From Salinicoccus cyprini (GTDB lineage Bacteria; Bacillota; Bacilli; Staphylococcales; Salinicoccaceae): 64,000 bases of DNA. The stretch is from positions 434,001 through 498,000 of the forward strand of contig NZ_VMSJ01000001.1 of the NCBI RefSeq assembly GCF_007713705.1, written 5' to 3'. Shown one piece after another: positions 60,990 to 64,000 of the stretch. The notes under the pieces are model-generated. The model made no database searches and had not been told where the DNA came from. It worked only from the letters and a program-made list of their open reading frames with translations. Each line of letters starts with the position of its first letter. Position 1 is the stretch's first letter. A program made the translations under genes and the position numbers.

Positions 60990-63370
60990 TGTTTGCTTCA
61001 GTCATAGTTGATATACCGAGCAAAAGCGTCAACCAGGTGTTCGACTACAGGATCCCTTCCGGCATGGAAGGACTGATCCGGATCGGTCACCGGGTACTCG
61101 TGCCATTCGGCCCGAGAACGATACAGGGCTATGTCATGTCGCTCAACGAAACAACCGATTTCGATCCGACGAGAATCAAGGAGATTGCACGCACCCTGGA
61201 CATCGAACCGGTGCTGACGGAGGAGATGATTACGATTGCCATGTATCTGGCAGACTACTATGTCGACCAGTACATCAGTGTCATAGAGACGATTCTGCCG
61301 GCTGCTCTGAAGGCGAACTACAAGAAGGTGCTCAGGCTTGCCGATTCCCATACTGCTGAAGCAGAGCAGGTACTTTCAAGCATTTCGGGCGGGGCGGAAG
61401 CCGAAACGAAGCGTCTTGAACCAGATGCGCTTGAAGCTCTGTCCCCCTACTTGAAATCCGGAGATATCCAGGAAGAGACGGTCATTACACAGCACACGAA
61501 AAGAAAGATGGCACTTGCCGTCTATTCATTGAAGCAGGCCGATGTCGATCTTTCCCGTGCAAAGAAGCAGCAGGAACTGTACGATGTCATCAGTGCCGCT
61601 TCCGACCCGATTTTCGTAAGGGACCTCGTCAATGACGGCTTTTCCAATGCACTGATCAATGCACTTCATAAGAAGGGCCTGATTGCCAAAGTGGAGGCTG
61701 AGATGGAACGGGATCCATACAGCGACCGCGTGTTTACAAGCGATTCTCCGAAAGTGCTCAATTCCGAGCAGCAGCATGCATACGGCAGAATCACATCAGC
61801 CATGGACGAACATGAAGCGAAGACGTTTCTGCTTCACGGCATTACAGGCAGCGGAAAGACCGAAGTCTACCTCCAGGTCATCCAGAAGGCACTGGACGAA
61901 GGGAAGACGGCCATCATGCTGGTGCCTGAAATCGCACTGACCCCCCAGATGGTCAATCGCTTCAAGCGACGCTTCGGCGATGATGTTGCCGTACTGCACT
62001 CGGGCCTGTCCCATGGTGAGAAGTATGATGAATGGCGCAAGATCAAGGAGGGCCGTGCGCGTGTTTCCGTCGGAGCCAGAAGCAGCATCTTCGCCCCCTT
62101 TGAAAATGTCGGTGCCATCATCGTCGATGAAGAGCATGAAACGACATACAAGCAGAGCGACCGTCCGATGTATCATGCGACGGAAGTGGCCAAGTTCAGA
62201 AGCAGATACCACAACTGCCCGCTGATTCTCGGAACCGCCACACCAAGCCTTGAAACATTTGCCAGGAGCGAGCGCGGTGTCTACGAACGTCTGGAACTGA
62301 CGATGCGGGCCGGCACGAAAGTGCTGCCTGAAATCAGCATCGTCGACATGTCGGAAGAACACCGGATGGGCAACACTTCCATCATTTCCGGTACACTCGA
62401 AGCAGGCATCCGCGAAAGGATCGAAAAGGGGGAGCAGACCGTGCTCCTGCTGAACCGCCGCGGCTACTCCAACTTCCAGATCTGTCAGAGCTGCGGGTAC
62501 GTTCCGATGTGTCCGAACTGCGACATTTCGCTGACCTACCACAAGGCGAACCAGAGCCTCATGTGCCACTATTGCGGTTACGAAAGTGCCGTGCACAGGA
62601 CATGTGACAACTGCCAGAGCGATGAAGTGACGTTCCGTGGTACAGGAACGGAGAAAGTGGAGGAGATACTCCGGGATATGTTCGACACTGAAGTCGTCAG
62701 GATGGATAATGATACGACGAGAAGAAAAGGCATGCATGAAAAGCTGCTGGATCATTTTGAGCAGGAGGAGATCCCGATTCTGCTCGGTACGCAGATGATC
62801 GCCAAAGGTCTCGACTATCCGAAAGTGACGCTTGTCGGTGTACTGAATGCCGACACCATGCTGAACCTGCCCGACTTCAGAGCAAATGAAAAAACGTATC
62901 AGCTGCTGACCCAGGTGTCGGGGCGTGCTGGCCGTCACGAGCTGTCCGGGGAAGTGATCTTCCAGACATACAATCCGACACACTATGCAATACAGCTGGC
63001 CAAGGAAAATGACTATAGAAGCTTCTATGACAAGGAAATGGCTTTCAGACGGCTGGCGCGCTACTCGCCATACTATTTCCACGTACTGTTTACAGTATCA
63101 AGTGAGGACATCAGAAAATGCCTGAAGGCGACGACCCACATCCATGATACACTGGTCCAGGAAGTTTCGGACCAGTCCATCATTGTCGGGCCATCCCCGA
63201 GTCCGCTTGAGCGTATCAACCGCCAGTACCGTTTCCAAATCATGCTCAAATATAAAAGAGAGCCCGAGCTGCTCAAAATGCTCAATACATTGGACGAACA
63301 CTACCATGAGGCATATAGGACGGAGGGCATTTCCTTAAGAATCGATGTCGATCCGCTAGTGATCATGTAG
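60989..63370 (+). CDS. priA: Primosomal helicase PriA
   Basis: Restarts stalled replication forks by 3'-5' DNA unwinding and primosome loading. The ATG at 60989 overlaps the coaBC stop and follows AGAGGTGG; an in-frame GTG 12 nt earlier is less likely. It has 793 residues. The 3'BD domain (1-105) is followed by the helicase core, with Walker A GITGSGKT at 284-291 (Lys290) and Walker B DEEH at 380-383. Cysteine-rich zinc-binding motifs (CQSCGY, CPNC, CHYCGY, CDNC) lie at about 500-550. Confidence 0.97.
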   Translation: MFASVIVDIPSKSVNQVFDYRIPSGMEGLIRIGHRVLVPFGPRTIQGYVMSLNETTDFDPTRIKEIARTLDIEPVLTEEMITIAMYLADYYVDQYISVIETILPAALKANYKKVLRLADSHTAEAEQVLSSISGGAEAETKRLEPDALEALSPYLKSGDIQEETVITQHTKRKMALAVYSLKQADVDLSRAKKQQELYDVISAASDPIFVRDLVNDGFSNALINALHKKGLIAKVEAEMERDPYSDRVFTSDSPKVLNSEQQHAYGRITSAMDEHEAKTFLLHGITGSGKTEVYLQVIQKALDEGKTAIMLVPEIALTPQMVNRFKRRFGDDVAVLHSGLSHGEKYDEWRKIKEGRARVSVGARSSIFAPFENVGAIIVDEEHETTYKQSDRPMYHATEVAKFRSRYHNCPLILGTATPSLETFARSERGVYERLELTMRAGTKVLPEISIVDMSEEHRMGNTSIISGTLEAGIRERIEKGEQTVLLLNRRGYSNFQICQSCGYVPMCPNCDISLTYHKANQSLMCHYCGYESAVHRTCDNCQSDEVTFRGTGTEKVEEILRDMFDTEVVRMDNDTTRRKGMHEKLLDHFEQEEIPILLGTQMIAKGLDYPKVTLVGVLNADTMLNLPDFRANEKTYQLLTQVSGRAGRHELSGEVIFQTYNPTHYAIQLAKENDYRSFYDKEMAFRRLARYSPYYFHVLFTVSSEDIRKCLKATTHIHDTLVQEVSDQSIIVGPSPSPLERINRQYRFQIMLKYKREPELLKMLNTLDEHYHEAYRTEGISLRIDVDPLVIM

Positions 63371-63382
63371 GAGGAATACATT

Positions 63383-64000
63383 ATGACAGAAACCATCATA
63401 TTCATGGGCACACCGGATTTTTCCGTGCCGATACTAAAAGAACTTCATGAGAAATATCATGTAGCAATGGTCGTAAGCCAGCCGGATAAGCCAGTGGGCA
63501 GAAAACGGATACTGACATCGCCCCCTGTAGCAGAGACGGCAAAGGCACTCGATATCCCGCTGTTCCAGCCCGACCGCATCCGCAATGAGGATGCCCTCGA
63601 CAGAATCAGGGAAATCGAGCCGGATCTGATCATTACGGCAGCCTATGGACAGATATTGCCGAAGGCACTGCTTGATATTCCGCGTCTCGGCGCCATCAAC
63701 GTCCATGCATCGCTGCTGCCGAGGCATAGGGGCGGCGCGCCGATCCACCGCGCCATCATGGAAGGGGACAGCGAGACGGGTGTGACCCTCATGTACATGG
63801 CCGAAGGCCTGGACAGTGGAAACATCATCAGCAGTCGTTCCACACCGATTACAGACCAGGATGATACCGGTACGCTGCATGACAGACTTTCCGGAATCGG
63901 CGCCGATCTTCTGATGGACACGCTGCCGGACATTTTGCAGAAAAAGAACGACAGCATTCCGCAGGATGACGATCTTGTGACAGTCAGCCCGAACATCTCC
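63383..64000 (+). CDS. fmt: Methionyl-tRNA formyltransferase, N-terminal part (3' end outside window)
   Basis: Formylates initiator Met-tRNA using 10-formyl-tetrahydrofolate. The ATG at 63383 follows GGAGGA at 63370-63375; the frame stays open to the window end, giving 206 of about 310 expected residues. The formyltransferase domain has the start IIFMGTPDFSV, the active-site region INVHASLLPRHRGGAPI (about 112-128) and MYMAEGLDSG (about 139-148) containing the conserved Asp. It follows priA by 12 nt in the conserved coaBC-priA-fmt order. Confidence 0.97.
   Translation, partial: MTETIIFMGTPDFSVPILKELHEKYHVAMVVSQPDKPVGRKRILTSPPVAETAKALDIPLFQPDRIRNEDALDRIREIEPDLIITAAYGQILPKALLDIPRLGAINVHASLLPRHRGGAPIHRAIMEGDSETGVTLMYMAEGLDSGNIISSRSTPITDQDDTGTLHDRLSGIGADLLMDTLPDILQKKNDSIPQDDDLVTVSPNIS

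Noticed and set aside
61796-63082. 428-codon antisense open frame within priA
   Set aside because: priA motifs on the plus strand are complete; the antisense frame has no start signal or family resemblance.

Overview
The window is a conserved chromosomal backbone segment of a low-to-moderate GC Gram-positive bacterium of the Staphylococcaceae. The gene order follows the Staphylococcus/Bacillus ylb-dcw-ylm-pyr order: pyc, ctaA/ctaB, ylbF, ylbG, rsmD, coaD, tmcAL, rpmF, bshC, mraZ to ftsZ, ylm genes, divIVA, ileS, lspA, pyr operon, rqcH, gmk, rpoZ, coaBC, priA, fmt. The FtsA, FtsZ, PBP1 and MraZ sequences read as close relatives of the staphylococcal proteins. Base composition is near 50% GC by eye, a caa3-type cytochrome c oxidase is present, the dihydroorotate dehydrogenase is class 1B (PyrK/PyrD), and there is a glycogen locus. 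Together these point away from Staphylococcus itself and towards a halotolerant relative such as Salinicoccus; the genus is an inference.

Layout. 1-9.8 kb: 3' half of pyruvate carboxylase, then heme A synthesis (ctaA divergent from ctaB) and the caa3 oxidase operon ctaCDEF, with assembly genes ctaG and ctaM in a separate unit. 9.8-17.7 kb: small conserved genes (YugN-like, YlbF, a glycerophosphodiesterase, YlbG, an unassigned protein, RsmD, CoaD, TmcAL, YceD, ribosomal protein L32, a GNAT acetyltransferase, BshC). 17.7-31.6 kb: the staphylococcal-style division and cell-wall cluster mraZ-rsmH-ftsL-pbp1-mraY-murD-divIB-ftsA-ftsZ, then pgeF-ylmE-sepF-ylmG-ylmH-divIVA. 31.6-36.0 kb: T-box-controlled ileS, then lspA and a pseudouridine synthase. 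36.0-47.5 kb: a ten-gene pyrimidine operon pyrR-pyrP-pyrB-pyrC-carA-carB-pyrK-pyrD-pyrF-pyrE behind a single PyrR attenuator. 47.5-57.1 kb: a glycogen locus with pulA-pgcA divergent from glgBCDA. 57.1-64 kb: rqcH, then gmk-rpoZ-coaBC-priA-fmt, the last cut by the window end.

The modules work together in recognisable ways. PgcA makes glucose-1-phosphate for GlgC/GlgD, GlgA and GlgB build glycogen, and the type I pullulanase debranches it. CtaA and CtaB make heme A for CtaCDEF. The pyr operon makes UMP under UMP-sensing PyrR control. Regulatory RNA and DNA elements readable directly include the ileS T-box, the PyrR attenuator with its exact antiterminator complement, a three-repeat MraZ-type operator, several sigma-A promoters, and many perfect bidirectional terminators. 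Genes are tightly packed, with two recurring overlap geometries (TAATG and ATGNNTRA) and several TTG starts fixed by good ribosome binding sites.

I found no mobile element, CRISPR array, tRNA, rRNA, phage gene or defence system, and no convincing undescribed system. The oddest features are modest: a 75-residue Glu/Ser tail on the cytochrome-c-bearing oxidase subunit II, the class 1B PyrKD pair inside a staphylococcal-type pyr operon, and a glycogen locus built around pullulanase without a phosphorylase.
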